A DNA stretch of 34,755 nucleotides from an uncultured Nitratireductor sp. (GCF_913053745.1 NZ_CAJXGF010000032.1:1-34755); one strand, 5' to 3'. Shown: positions 20,957 to 31,425, numbered from the stretch's first letter. Notes: generated by a model not told the origin, from the sequence alone. Program-made: numbers and translations.

Positions 20957-20998
20957 CGCCTCAATGACACCTATCGGTGTCATTCTCAATTTGAGGCG
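20957..20998. promoter_or_regulatory. Nested inverted repeats upstream of the methyltransferase
   Basis: Inner arms aatgacacc (20963-20971) and ggtgtcatt (20976-20984) enclose a 4-base loop. Outer arms cgcctcaa (20957-20964) and ttgaggcg (20991-20998) are also perfectly complementary. It lies between the DUF2958 gene and the methyltransferase, about 160 bp before the latter's start. It could be an operator of the restriction operon or the transcript end of DUF2958; no T run follows. Confidence 0.5.
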
Positions 20999-21022
20999 AA
21001 GTACCGGGAAGTTGGATCGTCG

Positions 21023-21358
21023 CTAGGCGACGATCCTGCCACGCTGCCGGGCTTCCTCGGCGTATGCCGAAAGCGGTCGGTCGGCTCGGAAATGCCTGTC
21101 GCGTTCGACCAAGAGGCGGAGGGGGCCGCGCAATGCCTGGATTTCGGAAAGGCTCGCGTAGCCGAGTTCCGGAGTGCCGTGGCCGAGGTCACAAAGCCCG
21201 AAAAGGGTGTCCTGATCGGGCGCGAGCTCCGTGAAAAGCCATGTGGCGCTAGCGTCCGGGGTGAAGAATTTGACCACTGGCTTGTGATCCCGTTCGCGCT
21301 GCGCGGTCAGGTCCGCGTTGCGGCGTAGATGAGTACGGAGTTCGTTCGTGAGTAGCAT
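21023..21358 (-). CDS. DUF2958 domain protein
   Basis: A 111-residue protein matching the DUF2958 pattern: KPVVKFFTPDASATWLFTEL (about 27-46), DTLFGLCDLGHGTPELGYAS (about 51-70), LSEIQALRGPLRLLVERDRH and FRADRPLSAYAEEAR. This family is common on plasmids, ICEs and prophages of proteobacteria; its biochemical role is unknown. ATG 21358 is chosen for the ggaggc about 7 bases upstream; the TTG at 21373 is rejected. It is the last gene of the element before the right attachment site, transcribed in the same direction as the restriction operon but separated by 229 bp. Confidence 0.85.
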   Translation of the reverse strand: MLLTNELRTHLRRNADLTAQRERDHKPVVKFFTPDASATWLFTELAPDQDTLFGLCDLGHGTPELGYASLSEIQALRGPLRLLVERDRHFRADRPLSAYAEEARQRGRIVA

Positions 21359-21723
21359 CGCCTTAGCCTCCAAATCAGCCGCCCCATGCGGCCGTTCTGG
21401 AAGCCGGAGACATCGGGGCTTAGGACTGCCTAGCTGGGTGACCGCAGGGAACGCTTGCGCCTGCCCATTGGCGGGCAGTCCGACCGATGCAGAGGGAAGT
21501 CACAGGAACGGCGCGGGAGCGGCTGAACCGGAGGCTATGGCAGGACAGGAAGGGCGGCGAGGACGGCAGAAGGCAATGCGGATGAACCACGTTGGACGGT
21601 GGAGGGCCTGCAACATCCCCGTGAGAACTTGGTTCAGGCTTGGTTCAGACGGCAAAATCGGGCGAAAGACCGTTGTCGCGGACGCTGCGCCAAGGCCAAT
21701 TTATCCAGTGCTTTCAAAGGATT
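21359..21723. other. Right-end non-coding segment of the element
   Basis: 365 bp between the DUF2958 start and the right repeat. Apart from the decamer pair at 21627-21647 I see no gene that I can support; long frames here run into the tRNA and give the spurious GAPERIRTSDPQIRS peptide. A promoter for DUF2958 should lie here, but none stands out. Confidence 0.5.
21627..21647 (+). repeat. Tandem decamers, right putative integrase arm-type sites
   Basis: acttggttca (21627-21636) and gcttggttca (21638-21647) repeat the left-end pair at 1447-1467 in the same orientation and with the same 11-bp period. They lie 76 bp inside the right repeat, against 140 bp inside the left repeat for the other pair. 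Confidence 0.55.
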
Positions 21724-21771
21724 GAATGGCGCGCCCGAAAGGATTCGAACCTCTGACCCCCAGATTCGTAG
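21724..21771. repeat. attR: Right attachment site within tRNA-Arg (48 bp)
   Basis: These bases are identical to 1259-1306. They cover the encoded CCA, acceptor 3' strand, T arm, variable loop, the 3' side of the anticodon stem and the anticodon of the minus-strand tRNA-Arg. The element carries this copy so that the tRNA stays intact after insertion. Confidence 0.92.
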
Positions 21772-21803
21772 TCTGGTGCTCTATCCAGCTGAGCTACGGG
21801 CGC
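21727..21803 (-). tRNA. tRNA-Arg (anticodon ACG)
   Basis: Read on the minus strand, the 77 bases form a full cloverleaf. The acceptor GCGCCCG (21803-21797) pairs with CGGGCGC (21737-21731), the D arm is GCTC/GAGC, the anticodon stem CCAGA/TCTGG encloses loop CTACGAA with anticodon ACG, and the T arm is AGAGG-TTCGAAT-CCTTT. The 3' CCA is encoded. A34 would be edited to inosine by TadA to read CGU, CGC and CGA. Its 3' half is supplied by the integrated element. Confidence 0.97.
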
Positions 21804-21943
21804 GTCGTCGCCTGAGCGACGGTCGAAGCAGACATCGCTGCCGCCGACCGCGGTTACCTAACGAGTGCGGCGCAGAATTGCAAGCGCTATCGACGGAATT
21901 TTCTCGATAACTGCACAGCCCGCCGACACACGATGCGGGCAGG

Positions 21944-23398
21944 TCAGGCGGTAAGCGTTCCATCGGGAATGCTGATGGCAAAAAGCGTATGTCCGCCAAC
22001 GCTTTCCACCAACTCCAGCGCGCCGCCATGGGCGCGCACCAGCTCCTGGGCGATGGCGAGGCCAAGACCCGTGCCGCCGCTCTTGGCGGAGCCGCGGAAG
22101 GGGGCGAAGAGGTTTTCGCGCGCCTTCTGGGGCAGGCCGGGACCCGTATCGCTCACAAAGATGCGGGCGGTGTGATCCGTGTGCTCGGCCGAGACGGTCA
22201 GGCGTTTGATGACAGAGGGATCGCTGTCGCCCGTCATCGCCTGGACGGCGTTGCGGCAGAGATTCGCGAGCACCCGGAAGAGATGTTCGGAATCGGCACT
22301 GATCTCGAAATCCTCGCTCACCGCATTGGCGAATTCGATCCGGTTGTCCGCGTCGAGCGGCAGAACGCTGCGCACCTCCTCGATCAGCGCGTGAAGGCGC
22401 AGCCGGCGGCGGCTGGGCGGGGCTTCCTGGGTGCGCCCGTAATTGAGCACACCTTCGGAATAGGTCACGGCGCGGTCGAGCGTGCGCAACAGGCGCGGGG
22501 TGAGCGTCTTGACCGCCGGGTCATCGATCGTGCTCAACCGGTCGGAGATGAGATGCGCGGAAGCCAGCATGTTGCGCATGTCGTGGTTGATCTTGGAGAC
22601 GGCCAGTCCGAGGTCGGCCAGGCGTTTCTGTTCGCCCAGCGTCTTCTGCAGGGCCGACTGCATGCGCGCGAGTTCGCGTTCCGCCACGCCGATTTCGTCG
22701 CCCCGGTTCTCCGGCGCGATGACGCGGCGCGGGTCTTCCGGCGCGGCTGCGAAAGACAGCATGGACTGTGTCATATCGCGGATCGGGCGGATCATGATCC
22801 GGTTGATCGCGTAAAAAACCAGCGTTGCGGTGAAGAGCGAGATGATCAGCGACAGAAACGCGACATTGCGGGCATAGGTGAGCATGGCGTCCCGGAGGCC
22901 GGTGTCGGGGATCAGAATCTCGAAGATCTTGCCCGTGTCGCCCACGGTGCCGAAGATGCGGAACACCCGGTCGCCGCCGAAGAAGAGCGTGGCGAAGGTG
23001 CGGGCGATGGCGGCGGGTGGCGTGATCGCGTCGAGGTCTATGTGCTCGTCCACTTCCGGCGGCATGTCGGAGACGACGAGAATGCGCGACACATCCGCGT
23101 CGCGCACGGCGATCGCCTTCACGCCGGTTGCCATCAGAAGTTCGTCGCGGATCGGCGGTGCGAGTTTTTCGTCCTCACCCTCCATCAGGATGATGCTGAC
23201 GGCAGCCGCATTGTCGAGGCGCTGTTGCATCCACTGCATGCCGAAATTGGCAACCGAGGGAATGAAGATCAGCACCTCGGCGATCATCACGAAGAGCACG
23301 GTCAGAACGAGAAGCTTGGTCGACAGGCCGCGCGTAAGGGGAACCGAGCCTGTCTCACGCGGCTGTTCTCTGGTGTCGCCCGCCATTCTGTCTGCCAT
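21944..23398 (-). CDS. Sensor histidine kinase
   Basis: A 484-residue membrane histidine kinase. Two transmembrane helices (about 27-50 and 177-200) enclose a periplasmic sensor domain. It is followed by a HAMP region (about 198-255), a phosphoacceptor helix with H272 (SKINHDMRNML), and the HATPase_c domain with N-box LCRNAVQAM, DTGPGLP and GTGLGLAIAQELV. The signal is unknown. No response regulator gene is adjacent in the window, so the partner is elsewhere. It is co-oriented with, and 60 bp after, the FAD oxidoreductase gene. The last gene before the tRNA, it belongs to the chromosome and not to the element. ATG 23398 or 23386 are both possible; neither ribosome site is strong. Confidence 0.9.
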   Translation of the reverse strand: MADRMAGDTREQPRETGSVPLTRGLSTKLLVLTVLFVMIAEVLIFIPSVANFGMQWMQQRLDNAAAVSIILMEGEDEKLAPPIRDELLMATGVKAIAVRDADVSRILVVSDMPPEVDEHIDLDAITPPAAIARTFATLFFGGDRVFRIFGTVGDTGKIFEILIPDTGLRDAMLTYARNVAFLSLIISLFTATLVFYAINRIMIRPIRDMTQSMLSFAAAPEDPRRVIAPENRGDEIGVAERELARMQSALQKTLGEQKRLADLGLAVSKINHDMRNMLASAHLISDRLSTIDDPAVKTLTPRLLRTLDRAVTYSEGVLNYGRTQEAPPSRRRLRLHALIEEVRSVLPLDADNRIEFANAVSEDFEISADSEHLFRVLANLCRNAVQAMTGDSDPSVIKRLTVSAEHTDHTARIFVSDTGPGLPQKARENLFAPFRGSAKSGGTGLGLAIAQELVRAHGGALELVESVGGHTLFAISIPDGTLTA

Positions 23399-23458
23399 CG
23401 CTCAGCGTTTTCCGGGGCCGCTTGCGGCTCTTGTGTTGTCCACACGCCTCGATGCGCC

Positions 23459-24883
23459 TCAGCCGAAACGGCGCAGGAACCGCACGAGCGCGCGCACCAG
23501 AGGTTTGCGTGTCGTCTCCGTGAAATACGTGATCGCCGCCCGTTTGCCAATCTCGGTCATGGTCGGATAGGGAGCGACATAGCCGGCGACATCGCGCACG
23601 CCGAGCTTCTGAGAAAGGGCGAGCGCCCAGAAATTGATCATTTCGCCCGCATTGGCACCGGCGATGGAGGCGCCGAGAATGCGCCCCTTGCGGTCGGTGA
23701 CGAGCTTGATCAGTCCCTCGGTTTTGCGCTCGGCCTGGGCGCGGTCGTTTTCCGCATATGGCCAGCGCAGAATGTTGATCTTGCGATGGCGTTTGCGCGC
23801 TTCCTCCTCGGTGAGCCCCACATGGGCGATTTCAGGGTCCGTATAGGTCGCCCAAGGGATGATAGCGCGGTTCTCGCGGGCGGGAAGGCGAAAAAGCAGG
23901 GCACGCACCACCAGTCCGGCATGATAGCCGGCCACATGGGTGAACTGCAGGCCGCCCGCCACATCGCCGATGGCGTAGACCCGGCGATTGCTTGTGCGCA
24001 GTTTGTCGGAAACCGTGACGCCGCTTGCGCTGTGTTTTATCCCGGCCTTGTCGAGATTCAGTGCGGCGATGTTGGGCGTGCGTCCGACGGCGACGAGGAG
24101 ATGCGAACCGTCCAGGCTGCGTTCGCCGTCTGCATCCTCGACATGAACGCGCACGCCTGAACGGCCGCGCCGTTCCACCCGGGTGACCCTGGTGTGCTCG
24201 AGCAGGTGGACGCCCTCGCTGCGGATGTTTCGCAGCGCAAAGGCGGTCAGCTCCGGATCGTCCTTGCCGAGTGCGGTCAGGGCTTCAACCACGGTGACCT
24301 CACAGCCCAGACGGCGGTGCGCCTGCGCCAGTTCCATGCCGATGGGGCCGCCGCCGATCACGATCAGATGCGCGGGCCTGCGCGTCTGCGCGAAGATTGT
24401 CTCGTTGGTGAGAAACGGGATCGTCTCGAGGCCCGGAATGGGCGGAACCAGCGGTGAGGATCCGGTGGCGATGACGAAACGGCGCGCGCGGATCTCGTGG
24501 TCACCAGCGATCACCGTGCGGCTATCCTTGAAGCGCGCTTCCTCCTGTATAACCTGCACGCCGAGCGCAGTGAAACGCTCGACGGAATCGTTGGGTGCTA
24601 TGGCGGCGATGGTTTCCTCCACATGCTTCATCACCCGGCGAAAATTAATCTCCGCCTCTGCGGGCGCGATGCCGAAGGCCGCGCCGCTCTGCATGAGATG
24701 AGCCTGTTTGCCAGCGGCGATCAGAGCCTTGGAGGGCACGCAGCCATAATTGAGGCAGTCGCCGCCCATCTTGCCGCGCTCGACAAGAACGACCGGCACG
24801 CCGAAAGCGGCCGCCGCCGCCGCTACGGTGAGGCCGCCGGAGCCGGCGCCGATAACGCAAATATCGGGAGTGAGGAGGTTCAT
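23459..24883 (-). CDS. FAD-dependent pyridine nucleotide-disulfide oxidoreductase (mercuric reductase-like)
   Basis: A 474-residue flavoprotein of the class I disulfide reductase family. The FAD site is CVIGAGSGGLTVA (9-21) with the redox pair C43-LNYG-C48; the NAD(P) site is LIVIGGGPIGMELAQAH near 170-186, and VYAIGDVAGG is near 305. The C-terminal dimerisation domain ends YVAPYPTMTEIGKRAAITYF near 440-460. It lacks the HMA domain and the C-terminal Cys pair of true MerA, so it is one of the mercuric-reductase-like or dihydrolipoamide-dehydrogenase-like enzymes of unknown substrate. It follows a TVP38/TMEM64 gene by 27 bp in the same orientation. Fusions of these two families are known, which supports a functional link. 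Confidence 0.88.
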   Translation of the reverse strand: MNLLTPDICVIGAGSGGLTVAAAAAAFGVPVVLVERGKMGGDCLNYGCVPSKALIAAGKQAHLMQSGAAFGIAPAEAEINFRRVMKHVEETIAAIAPNDSVERFTALGVQVIQEEARFKDSRTVIAGDHEIRARRFVIATGSSPLVPPIPGLETIPFLTNETIFAQTRRPAHLIVIGGGPIGMELAQAHRRLGCEVTVVEALTALGKDDPELTAFALRNIRSEGVHLLEHTRVTRVERRGRSGVRVHVEDADGERSLDGSHLLVAVGRTPNIAALNLDKAGIKHSASGVTVSDKLRTSNRRVYAIGDVAGGLQFTHVAGYHAGLVVRALLFRLPARENRAIIPWATYTDPEIAHVGLTEEEARKRHRKINILRWPYAENDRAQAERKTEGLIKLVTDRKGRILGASIAGANAGEMINFWALALSQKLGVRDVAGYVAPYPTMTEIGKRAAITYFTETTRKPLVRALVRFLRRFG

Positions 24884-24910
24884 GAACGCGGTCTCTCAGT
24901 TGTTCGGCAG

Positions 24911-25672
24911 TCAGGCGTCGGGCGAGCGGCGCAGCTTCTTCACCACGACCGGGATCGCGGCAGTCAGCGCCAGAGCCGCGAAAGCGAGGGTGAGTTGCGG
25001 CGTCACCAAATCGCCGAGCGTCACCGCGCGCCCGGCTTCGGCCGCGGCGACCAGAACGCTGTCCAGACCGTGGCCCAGATAGGCATAGGCGAAGGTGCCC
25101 GGCAGAATGCCCAGAAATGTCGCCGTTGCATAGGTGCGCAGCCGGACGTTGAACAGCGCCGGTGCAATGTTGACGACCCAGAAAGGAAAAACGGGCGCAA
25201 GCCGCAGCACCAGAAGATAGTTGAAGGCATCTTCCTCGAAGCCCTTGGCCATACGCGAGACGCGGCCGCCGATCTTCCGCGTCAAAGCGCCCGAAAGCGC
25301 CCCGCGCGCGGCGAGAAACACGGCAGAGGCGCCGGCGGTGGCCGCCACCGCCACCAGCGCGCCGCCGAGCAGCCAGCCGAACAGAAAGCCGGCAAATAGA
25401 GTGAGGATGGAAGCGGCAGGAAAGGAGAAAGCGACCGCCAGCGCGTAAAGCAGGGCAAAGCCGAGCGGAGCGAGGATCGGATTTTCCGCCACGTAACCGC
25501 GCAGCATCTCCCGGCTTTCCGAGAGAAAATCGAGCGACAGATACTGATGCAGTCCCAGTGCGTAGCCGCCGGCGAGACCTGCCAGAACAACGAGCAGCGG
25601 CACGAAGCGCCTCACGGTAGAGTGCCTTGCATTGTCGTGCTTGTCGTTCTCGGTCGTCTGCATCACTGTCAT
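24911..25672 (-). CDS. TVP38/TMEM64 family (DedA-related) membrane protein
   Basis: A 253-residue integral membrane protein. ATG 25672 follows ggagat; the GTG at 25714 is less likely. The family core is visible: AVAFSFPAASILTLFAGFLF, the re-entrant FGWLLGGALVAVAATAGASAVF, then LLVLRLAPVFPFWVVNIAPA and FLGILPGTFAYAYLGHGL, and a final C-terminal helix. About six hydrophobic segments are seen. Family members are implicated in membrane lipid homeostasis or transport; a precise bacterial substrate is not established. It is the first gene of an apparent operon with the FAD oxidoreductase and the histidine kinase. Confidence 0.88.
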   Translation of the reverse strand: MTVMQTTENDKHDNARHSTVRRFVPLLVVLAGLAGGYALGLHQYLSLDFLSESREMLRGYVAENPILAPLGFALLYALAVAFSFPAASILTLFAGFLFGWLLGGALVAVAATAGASAVFLAARGALSGALTRKIGGRVSRMAKGFEEDAFNYLLVLRLAPVFPFWVVNIAPALFNVRLRTYATATFLGILPGTFAYAYLGHGLDSVLVAAAEAGRAVTLGDLVTPQLTLAFAALALTAAIPVVVKKLRRSPDA

Positions 25673-25835
25673 CTTTCGGATCTCCGCCGCCTGCCGTCCG
25701 GTGTCTGCGGCCACTGGCCGTACATGCGTGCTGAGACCGGTCTGTGCAACGAAAGATACACGGTCTCACTGCCTTTTGAGAGGCGGCCGCGCCGGCCTCA
25801 CCGATCCGTGAAGGTGCGAAAACGTGTCCGAAGAC

Positions 25836-25863
25836 GAAAAAAGCCCGCTCGAAAGCGGGCTTT
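25836..25863 (-). terminator. Rho-independent terminator of doxX
   Basis: Read on the minus strand, agcccgctttcgagcgggct (20 bases) is followed by a run of Ts (aaaaa on the given strand at 25837-25842). It lies 24 bases after the doxX stop. The plus strand carries only three Ts, so it works mainly for the minus strand. Confidence 0.8.
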
Positions 25864-25886
25864 CCAACCGATGTCTTTTCTTCGGG

Positions 25887-26270
25887 TCAGGCTTTTGCTC
25901 GTTCCAGGGAGAGTGCGCCGGGACCGAAGGCGGCCAGCACGAGAAGGCCGCCGGCCATGGAGAGGTTCTTCATGAACATGATGCTCTGCATCTGATCTGC
26001 GAAATCGAAATGTGCAATCACGCCGGAAGCGACACAGAACAGCGCCAGAAGCAGGGCGGCGATGCGCGTCTGAAAGCCGACCAGGATGGCGATCCCGCCG
26101 AGAAGTTCGAGCAAGGCGACGACCCATGCCGTGACGACCGGCAGGGGCAGGCCGATGTTGCCGAAGTAACCGGCTGTGCCGCCGATGCCGGTGATCTTGC
26201 CATAACCGGAGACGATGAAGATGACCGATATCAGGATCCGGCCAATGAGAACGAGAGCGTTTTGAGACAT
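25887..26270 (-). CDS. DoxX family membrane protein
   Basis: A 127-residue protein with four transmembrane helices, typical in length and pattern of DoxX: LIGRILISVIFIVSGYGKIT (about 8-27), VVTAWVVALLELLGGIAILV (about 45-64), TRIAALLLALFCVASGVIAH (about 68-87) and NLSMAGGLLVLAAFGPGALS (about 101-120). Members are often tied to redox or thiosulfate/quinone metabolism, but most, like this one, have no assigned reaction. It is a single gene with its own terminator. The 204-bp gap to fumC holds its promoter region, without a box I could name confidently. Confidence 0.88.
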   Translation of the reverse strand: MSQNALVLIGRILISVIFIVSGYGKITGIGGTAGYFGNIGLPLPVVTAWVVALLELLGGIAILVGFQTRIAALLLALFCVASGVIAHFDFADQMQSIMFMKNLSMAGGLLVLAAFGPGALSLERAKA

Positions 26271-26474
26271 TGCTGGGTTTCCACTTAAGATAAATCGAAT
26301 GCGTTGATCGCGGATATACTCGAGACCATTGTGTAAGAAAACTGCCCCAGTGTTTACGGTGTGTTATCGGAAACGATGACAATCCGCATTGCCTTCCACC
26401 CGGAAGGATCACCACCGGCCTGAAACGGTTCGTCAGGCCAGTGGTCGTTTGCAGGAAGAGAAAATGAGCGGGCC

Positions 26475-27866
26475 TCAGGCCGGCGCGATCATCTTCTCAG
26501 GCCGCACGAGCCGGTCGTAATCCTCTTCGGAGACGAGCCCGCTCTTGAGGGCTTCCTCGCGCAGCGTGGTGCCGTTCTTGTGCGCGGCCTTGGCGATGGC
26601 GGCCGCGTTGTCGTAGCCGATGGCCGGCGCGAGCGCGGTGACCAGCATGAGCGAGCGCTGCATCAGGTCGCCAATGCGGGTCTCGTCTGCCTCGATGCCC
26701 TTTACGCAATTGTCCGCAAACGAACGCATCGCGTCGGTCAGGATGCGGATCGACTGCAGTACGGCGTTGGCAACGACCGGTTTGAACACGTTGAGCTCGA
26801 AGTGCCCCTGGCTGGCGGCAATGCTGACGGTGGTCTGGTTGCCCATCACCTGGGTGGCGACCATGGTCAGTGCCTCGGCCTGGGTGGGGTTCACCTTGCC
26901 GGGCATGATGGACGAGCCGGGTTCGTTTTCCGGAAGTTTCAATTCACCGAGGCCCGAGCGCGGGCCGGAGCCCAGGAAGCGGATGTCGTTGGCGATCTTG
27001 AAGAGATCTGCGGCAAGCGCGTTCAGCATGCCGTGGAAGGCGTTCAGCGCTCCATGGCTCGCCAGCGCCTCGAACTTGTTCCCGGCGGTCCGGAAGGGCA
27101 GGCCGGTAATGGTGGCGACCTTCGCGGCGAACGCCTTGTCGAAACCGATGGGCGCGTTGAGGCCGGTGCCGACGGCGGTGCCGCCCTGCGCCAGCGCGTA
27201 GACATCGTTCAGGCTTTCTTCAATGCGCTTCGCGCCCAGCTTGAGGGCTGCCACATAGCCGGAAAACTCCTGGCCGAGCGTGAGCGGGGTGGCATCCTGC
27301 GTATGCGTGCGGCCGATCTTCACGATGCCGTCGAACGCGCTGGCCTTCTCTTCGAGCGCCTCGGTCAGATACTGGAGCGCCGGCAGCAGCTCTTCGGCGG
27401 CCTCGCGGCCGGCAGCGATGTGCATGGCGGTGGGGAAGGTGTCGTTTGAAGACTGGCCCATATTGACGTGATCGTTGGGGTGGACGGGCTGCTTGGACCC
27501 CATCTCGCCGCCCAGTATCTCGATGGCCCGGTTGGAGATCACCTCATTGGTGTTCATGTTCGACTGGGTGCCGGAGCCGGTCTGCCAGACAGAAAGCGGA
27601 AAATGATCGTCGAGCTTGCCGGCAACCACTTCCCGGGCAGCCTCGATCATGGCTTTGCCGCGCTCGCTGTCGAGCTTGCCGTTCTCGAGATTGGCTTCGG
27701 CCGCGGCCTGTTTGACGATGCCGAGGGCACGAACCAGCGGAACAGGCATTTTTTCGGTGCCGATCTTGAAATTGCCCAGCGACCGTTGCGTTTGCGCGCC
27801 CCAATAGCGGTCGGCGGCAACCTCCAACGGGCCGAATGTGTCTGTCTCGGTGCGGGTCTTGGACAT
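26475..27866 (-). CDS. fumC: Class II fumarate hydratase
   Basis: A 463-residue, oxygen-stable, iron-free fumarase of the TCA cycle (fumarate to L-malate), acting as a cytosolic tetramer. ATG 27866 ([20 protein letters not shown]) is chosen because family members begin with this block and GGAG lies upstream; the open frame runs further without conservation. Visible are [64 protein letters not shown] and the superfamily signature [13 protein letters not shown] near residue 320. It is divergent from the antiporter gene, with a 258-bp intergenic region. Confidence 0.97.
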   Translation of the reverse strand: MSKTRTETDTFGPLEVAADRYWGAQTQRSLGNFKIGTEKMPVPLVRALGIVKQAAAEANLENGKLDSERGKAMIEAAREVVAGKLDDHFPLSVWQTGSGTQSNMNTNEVISNRAIEILGGEMGSKQPVHPNDHVNMGQSSNDTFPTAMHIAAGREAAEELLPALQYLTEALEEKASAFDGIVKIGRTHTQDATPLTLGQEFSGYVAALKLGAKRIEESLNDVYALAQGGTAVGTGLNAPIGFDKAFAAKVATITGLPFRTAGNKFEALASHGALNAFHGMLNALAADLFKIANDIRFLGSGPRSGLGELKLPENEPGSSIMPGKVNPTQAEALTMVATQVMGNQTTVSIAASQGHFELNVFKPVVANAVLQSIRILTDAMRSFADNCVKGIEADETRIGDLMQRSLMLVTALAPAIGYDNAAAIAKAAHKNGTTLREEALKSGLVSEEDYDRLVRPEKMIAPA

Positions 27867-28124
27867 GCGATCGTGCTCCATTGTCATTTCGCGTCGGGAG
27901 GGCCGGTGCAGCCTCAACCGCGCTGCCGTCTCTACCCGAAAAGTGCTGCCGTTTAATGGCGCGGGCGAGGGAATTTGGCAATAGCTCCCACCGCAAGCCG
28001 GTGGATCGCATTTCTTGTTGCCGGCAAACTGTTCATTGCGCTCTTTTCCAGCATTGGATTATCACAAGCGATATATTGCGCCGGCGGCGCTCCTATTCGT
28101 TCATGCCTATCCGTTGGGGGAATC

Positions 28125-29219
28125 GTGTTCAGACATTTTGCGAATGCACAAGCCGTTCGGACCTCCGGCCCTCCGTTTGCCGCTGCGCTTCTGGCCGTGG
28201 GAATGCACGCGGGTTTGCTCGAGGAAACCAACATCGTCTTTCTCCTGCTGGCTGGGCCGTTGCTGGTCGCCACCGTGTTTTCGTCGGTGCACTTTGCCGA
28301 AATTGTCTCCTTGCGTATCGGCCAGCCCTTCGGGTCGGTGCTGCTGGCGGTCGCCGTGACCGTTATCGAAGCGTCCCTGATCATTTCCATGATGCTATCT
28401 CCATCGGAAGGAGACCCGACAGTGGCGCGCGACACGGTGTTCTCGACCGTCATGCTGGTTTTGAACGGGGTGATCGGCCTCTGCCTGCTCACAGGCGGTT
28501 TGCGCCATCGTCAGCAATCGTTCCAGAGCCAGGGCGCGGTGGCGGCGTTCAGCGTGCTCGGCACTCTGGCGACGCTGACACTGATCCTGCCCAATTTCAC
28601 GCTTGCGGTGAAGGGGCCTTACTATTCGACGGTGCAACTGGTTTTCGTCACCGTCGTTTCGCTTCTTCTCTACGGCATTTTTCTGTTCGTCCAGACGGTG
28701 CGTCACCGCGGTGACTTTCTCGACATTGCCGTCGAGGATACCAACCTTCATGAGAGGCCGAGCCTGAAAGACGCAGTCTGGAGCGGCGGCATGCTGGCGG
28801 TGTCGCTTCTCATGGTCATCGTTCTGGCCGAGGCGCTGGCGCCGGTGATCGAGGAAGGCGTTTTCGCGCTGGGGCTGGCGGAATCCTTCGTCGGTCTGGT
28901 CATCGCCGCCGTGGTGCTGCTGCCAGAAGGCGTGACAGCCGTTCGCGCAGCGGCCAACAATCGGTTGCAGACCAGCATGAACGTGGCGACCGGCTCGGCG
29001 CTCGCCAGCGTTGGCCTGTCGATCCCGACGATTGCCGTGGCGTCGCTGATTTTCGGCGAGCCGATCACATTGGGCCTCGACCCGGAGCATACCGTGCTTC
29101 TGGTGTTGTCGCTGTTCGTGGGAATGCTCACGCTGGCGGTCGGCCGCACCACGATCATGCAGGGGGCGGTGCATCTGGTGGTGTTCTTCTGTTTTCTTCT
29201 CCTGGCGGCCGTTCCCTGA
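28125..29219 (+). CDS. chaA: Calcium/proton antiporter (ChaA-type)
   Basis: A 364-residue cation/H+ antiporter of the Ca2+:cation antiporter superfamily. The GTG at 28125 is preferred because ttggggga lies just upstream and the length fits the family; the frame opens earlier from a TTG, but that part has no family features. Two internally related halves carry the ion-binding repeats: HFAEIVSLRIGQPFGSVLLA with VTVIEASLI, and LAESFVGLVIAAVVLLPEGV with TAVRAAANN. About eleven hydrophobic segments are seen. It exchanges cytoplasmic Ca2+ (or Na+/K+ in some ChaA) for H+ at the inner membrane. It converges on groEL with a shared terminator. Confidence 0.88.
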   Translation: MFRHFANAQAVRTSGPPFAAALLAVGMHAGLLEETNIVFLLLAGPLLVATVFSSVHFAEIVSLRIGQPFGSVLLAVAVTVIEASLIISMMLSPSEGDPTVARDTVFSTVMLVLNGVIGLCLLTGGLRHRQQSFQSQGAVAAFSVLGTLATLTLILPNFTLAVKGPYYSTVQLVFVTVVSLLLYGIFLFVQTVRHRGDFLDIAVEDTNLHERPSLKDAVWSGGMLAVSLLMVIVLAEALAPVIEEGVFALGLAESFVGLVIAAVVLLPEGVTAVRAAANNRLQTSMNVATGSALASVGLSIPTIAVASLIFGEPITLGLDPEHTVLLVLSLFVGMLTLAVGRTTIMQGAVHLVVFFCFLLLAAVP

Positions 29220-29262
29220 AGAACGCATTTTTTGACAACGAAAAAGGTTTTGACAAAGAAAA

Positions 29263-29293
29263 AGGGCGCCCCGAAAGGAGCGCCCTCTTTTTT
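29263..29293. terminator. Bidirectional terminator between chaA and groEL
   Basis: Arms agggcgc (29263-29269) and gcgccct (29280-29286) with a 10-base loop are followed by ctttttt on the plus strand and preceded by a run of As, giving Ts on the minus strand. It serves both convergent genes. Confidence 0.85.
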
Positions 29294-29312
29294 CATGCGA
29301 TGTGCGACCGGC

Positions 29313-30968
<1,656 letters not shown>

Positions 30969-31023
30969 CTAGCTCCTGAGCTTCTCGAGAAACTCTGTTA
31001 CCGTTGTGATGTGGTGGCGTGAA

Positions 31024-31320
31024 TTAACCGATGACGCCCATGATGTCGGATTCCTTCATGATCAGGAGATCCTCGCCATTGAGCTTGACTTCGGTGCCGG
31101 ACCACTTGCCGAAGAGCACGCGGTCGCCAGACTTCACGTCCAGCGGAACCACCTTGCCGGCCTCGTCACGCGCGCCGGAACCGACAGCGACGATCTCGCC
31201 TTCCTGCGGCTTTTCCTTGGCGGTGTCCGGGATGATGATCCCACCTGCCGTCTTCTCTTCGGATTCGACCCGGCGGACGACCACACGGTCATGAAGCGGG
31301 CGAAAATTCGTGTTGGCCAT
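31024..31320 (-). CDS. groES: Co-chaperonin GroES (10 kDa)
   Basis: A 98-residue co-chaperonin, the heptameric lid of the GroEL chamber. It begins [20 protein letters not shown] (about 6-25), with the mobile loop [17 protein letters not shown] and the later strands [25 protein letters not shown] and [14 protein letters not shown]. Length and motifs are normal. It is the first gene of the groESL operon, 69 bp downstream of CIRCE. Confidence 0.98.
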   Translation of the reverse strand: MANTNFRPLHDRVVVRRVESEEKTAGGIIIPDTAKEKPQEGEIVAVGSGARDEAGKVVPLDVKSGDRVLFGKWSGTEVKLNGEDLLIMKESDIMGVIG

Positions 31321-31389
31321 GTTCTCTGAACCCTTGATTCGGATGATGAATTAGGCTTTTCCTCCGTCCGGCGGATGCCGAACCTGTCG

Positions 31390-31416
31390 TTAGCACTCCC
31401 TTGTAAAGAGTGCTAA
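31390..31416. promoter_or_regulatory. CIRCE operator (HrcA binding site)
   Basis: TTAGCACTC (31390-31398), nine bases, then GAGTGCTAA (31408-31416): a perfect CIRCE inverted repeat. It lies just downstream of the groES promoter, where HrcA represses the operon until heat shock. Confidence 0.97.
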
Positions 31417-31425
31417 CGCGGCTTT

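Larger units (their letters stand above)
1259..21771. mobile_element. Integrative and mobilisable element in tRNA-Arg(ACG), about 20.5 kb
   Basis: The element is bounded by perfect 48-bp direct repeats (1259-1306 and 21724-21771), the second of which is the 3' part of an intact tRNA-Arg gene. It contains a tyrosine recombinase (1506-3290), a MobA/MobL relaxase (6193-8217), an oriT candidate (9187-9221), one DotA/TraY gene, and defence cargo. No coupling protein, VirB4/TraU-type ATPase or other pore genes are visible, so it should be mobilised by a helper rather than self-transmissible. No transposase or IS was seen inside. The boundary assignment rests on the repeats and is strong; autonomous excision is inferred. 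Confidence 0.9.

Noticed and set aside
21989..24160. Long plus-strand frame (723 codons) opposite the histidine kinase and oxidoreductase
   Set aside because: It is antisense to two genes with full domain motifs; its composition (His, Arg, Glu rich) is that of a shadow frame.
23459..24883. Mercury resistance operon (merA)
   Set aside because: The protein lacks the N-terminal HMA domain and C-terminal cysteine pair, and no merR, merT or merP is nearby.
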